A DNA stretch of 32,524 nt from Nocardia thailandica NBRC 100428. GTDB lineage: Bacteria > Actinomycetota > Actinomycetes > Mycobacteriales > Mycobacteriaceae. The position numbers were made by a program, and so were the translations under genes. Of this stretch, positions 31,721 to 32,524 are shown one piece after another. How positions within the stretch are numbered: position 1 is the first letter of the stretch; each line of letters opens with the position of its first letter. The stretch is taken from contig NZ_BAGK01000006.1 in the NCBI RefSeq assembly GCF_000308795.1, positions 1 to 32,524 on the forward strand. Reading direction: 5' to 3'. The notes under the pieces were generated by a model that searched no databases, was not told where the DNA came from, and was given only the letters and a program-made list of their open reading frames with translations.

Positions 31721-32524
31721 CCTCCGCCGACACCACGATCTCCTTCGGGCGCTACCGCCTGCTCGGGCCGATCGATCCCGCGGGCGCGGGTGACCTGCTC
31801 GGCGTCGCCCCGGACAACAGCCTGGTCCTGCTGCGCCTGTCCGATCCCGGCGCCGCGGCCGCCGACGACTTCCGTCTCCGCTTCCGGCACAGCGCGATCG
31901 CGGGCATGCGGGTCGGTGGCGCGGGCAACGCGGCGGTCCTCGACCTGGACTCGGACGCCGAGCAGCCCTGGCTCGCCACGCAGTTCGTGCCGTCGGCCGC
32001 CCTGGCGGACGTGATCGCGGCCGGCGGGGCGCTCGAACCCGCCGCGGTGCGGGCGCTGGCGGCCGGCTGCGCGGCGGCGCTCGCGGGGGTCCACGCGACC
32101 GGGCTGGTCCATCGCGATCTCCGCCCGGACACGGTGACCCTGACCGCCGACGGTGTCCGGCTCGGCCCGCCCGGCGTGATCCCGGCGGGGCACGGAACCC
32201 CGGCGGGCCCACCCGATTTCCTCGCGCCCGAACAGGCCATGGGCCTCGAGACCGGGGCGGCCGCGGACATCTTCGCCCTCGGCTCCCTCCTGGTCTTCGC
32301 CGCCTCCGGTCACGCGCCCTTCGGCGCGCCCTCGGTGCCGTACACGCTGTTCAACATCGCCCAGCGCGACCCCGACCTGACCGGCGTCCCCGACGAAATG
32401 CGCGAACTGGTCCTCGGCTGCCTGCGCAAGGACCCGGCGGCCAGGCCGACACCCGCGCAGATCCTCGACTACGTCGGCGCCGCGCCCGCCCTGCCGCCGT
32501 GGCCCGAGCGCGCGCTGACGCTCA
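31717..32524 (+). CDS. PknB-like pseudokinase, cut by the window end
   Basis: The first 269 residues of a kinase-fold protein, running off the window. It aligns throughout with kinases 1 and 2 (FGRYRLLGP, EQPWLATQFVP, HATGLVHRDL, DFLAPEQAMG, ADIFALGSLLVFAASGHAPFGAP, CLRKDPAARPTPAQILD). The catalytic residues are changed: the Gly loop reads GPIDPAGAGD, the ATP-binding Lys is Arg40 (codon at 31834), HRDLKPxN is HRDLRPDT (Arg136, Thr139), and DFG is PPG (Asp to Pro151, codon at 32167). Only the HRD Asp134 survives. It should lack kinase activity and may act as a scaffold or regulator of kinase 2, whose gene it overlaps by 4 bp. Whether a membrane helix follows is unknown. Confidence 0.9.
   Translation, partial: MTSADTTISFGRYRLLGPIDPAGAGDLLGVAPDNSLVLLRLSDPGAAAADDFRLRFRHSAIAGMRVGGAGNAAVLDLDSDAEQPWLATQFVPSAALADVIAAGGALEPAAVRALAAGCAAALAGVHATGLVHRDLRPDTVTLTADGVRLGPPGVIPAGHGTPAGPPDFLAPEQAMGLETGAAADIFALGSLLVFAASGHAPFGAPSVPYTLFNIAQRDPDLTGVPDEMRELVLGCLRKDPAARPTPAQILDYVGAAPALPPWPERALTL

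Noticed and set aside
29564..32212. 882-residue minus-strand open frame
   Set aside because: Antisense to kinase 2 and the pseudokinase, both with unmistakable kinase motifs; Arg/Pro-rich shadow product.

Overview
The window looks like chromosomal DNA of a mycolate-containing actinomycete, most likely Nocardia. It is very GC-rich, with long antisense open frames everywhere, and carries a PE/PPE/EspG trio, an IdeR-type iron box, a mycobacterial-type SodA, and a gene order recalling the M. tuberculosis stretch from serS (Rv3834c) to sodA (Rv3846): serS, septum-formation protein, metallopeptidase, phosphatase, pheA, DUF2470 gene, LCP gene, bfrB, glpQ, DUF4328 gene, sodA. The comparison is from memory; no search was run. 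No tRNA, rRNA, CRISPR array or insertion sequence was seen.

Layout. 1-2.5 kb: an SDR dehydrogenase divergent from a TetR regulator, then a GDT1-type Mn exporter behind a yybP-ykoY manganese riboswitch. 2.7-5.2 kb: an unknown gene, a nine-copy 32-bp tandem repeat with strong hairpins and an intrinsic terminator, sodA (predicted Mn form) and a second unknown gene. 5.2-8.7 kb: a possible small RNA, then rhodanese, DUF4328 membrane protein, GlpQ and a DUF5926 protein. 8.8-13.2 kb, all minus strand: BfrB, a ferritin paralogue with a damaged ferroxidase centre, an LCP protein whose reading frame seems shifted, a CPBP protease and an IdeR-controlled DUF2470 gene. 13.2-15.3 kb: small unknown gene, pheA and a histidine phosphatase. 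15.3-17.7 kb: PE-PPE-EspG. 17.8-21 kb: zincin peptidase, septum-formation protein, aldehyde dehydrogenase. 21-26.7 kb: serS, a GGDEF-EAL protein with a broken GGDEF, a possible leader peptide, an MFS transporter and a YdcZ-type DMT transporter. 26.7 kb to the end: Ser/Thr kinase, lipoprotein, Ser/Thr kinase and a kinase-like protein cut by the window edge that lacks the catalytic residues.

Three themes stand out. First, metal handling: Mn riboswitch, Mn exporter and Gln145 SodA on one side, IdeR box, DUF2470 protein and two ferritins on the other. Second, an envelope-signalling cluster: two membrane kinases whose outer parts are built from the same four-cysteine module, a lipoprotein between them and a pseudokinase overlapping the second kinase. 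Third, a uniform leaderless gene architecture: about fifteen starts have a TANNNT-like -10 box only 5-8 nt ahead of the start codon, which also helps fix start sites.
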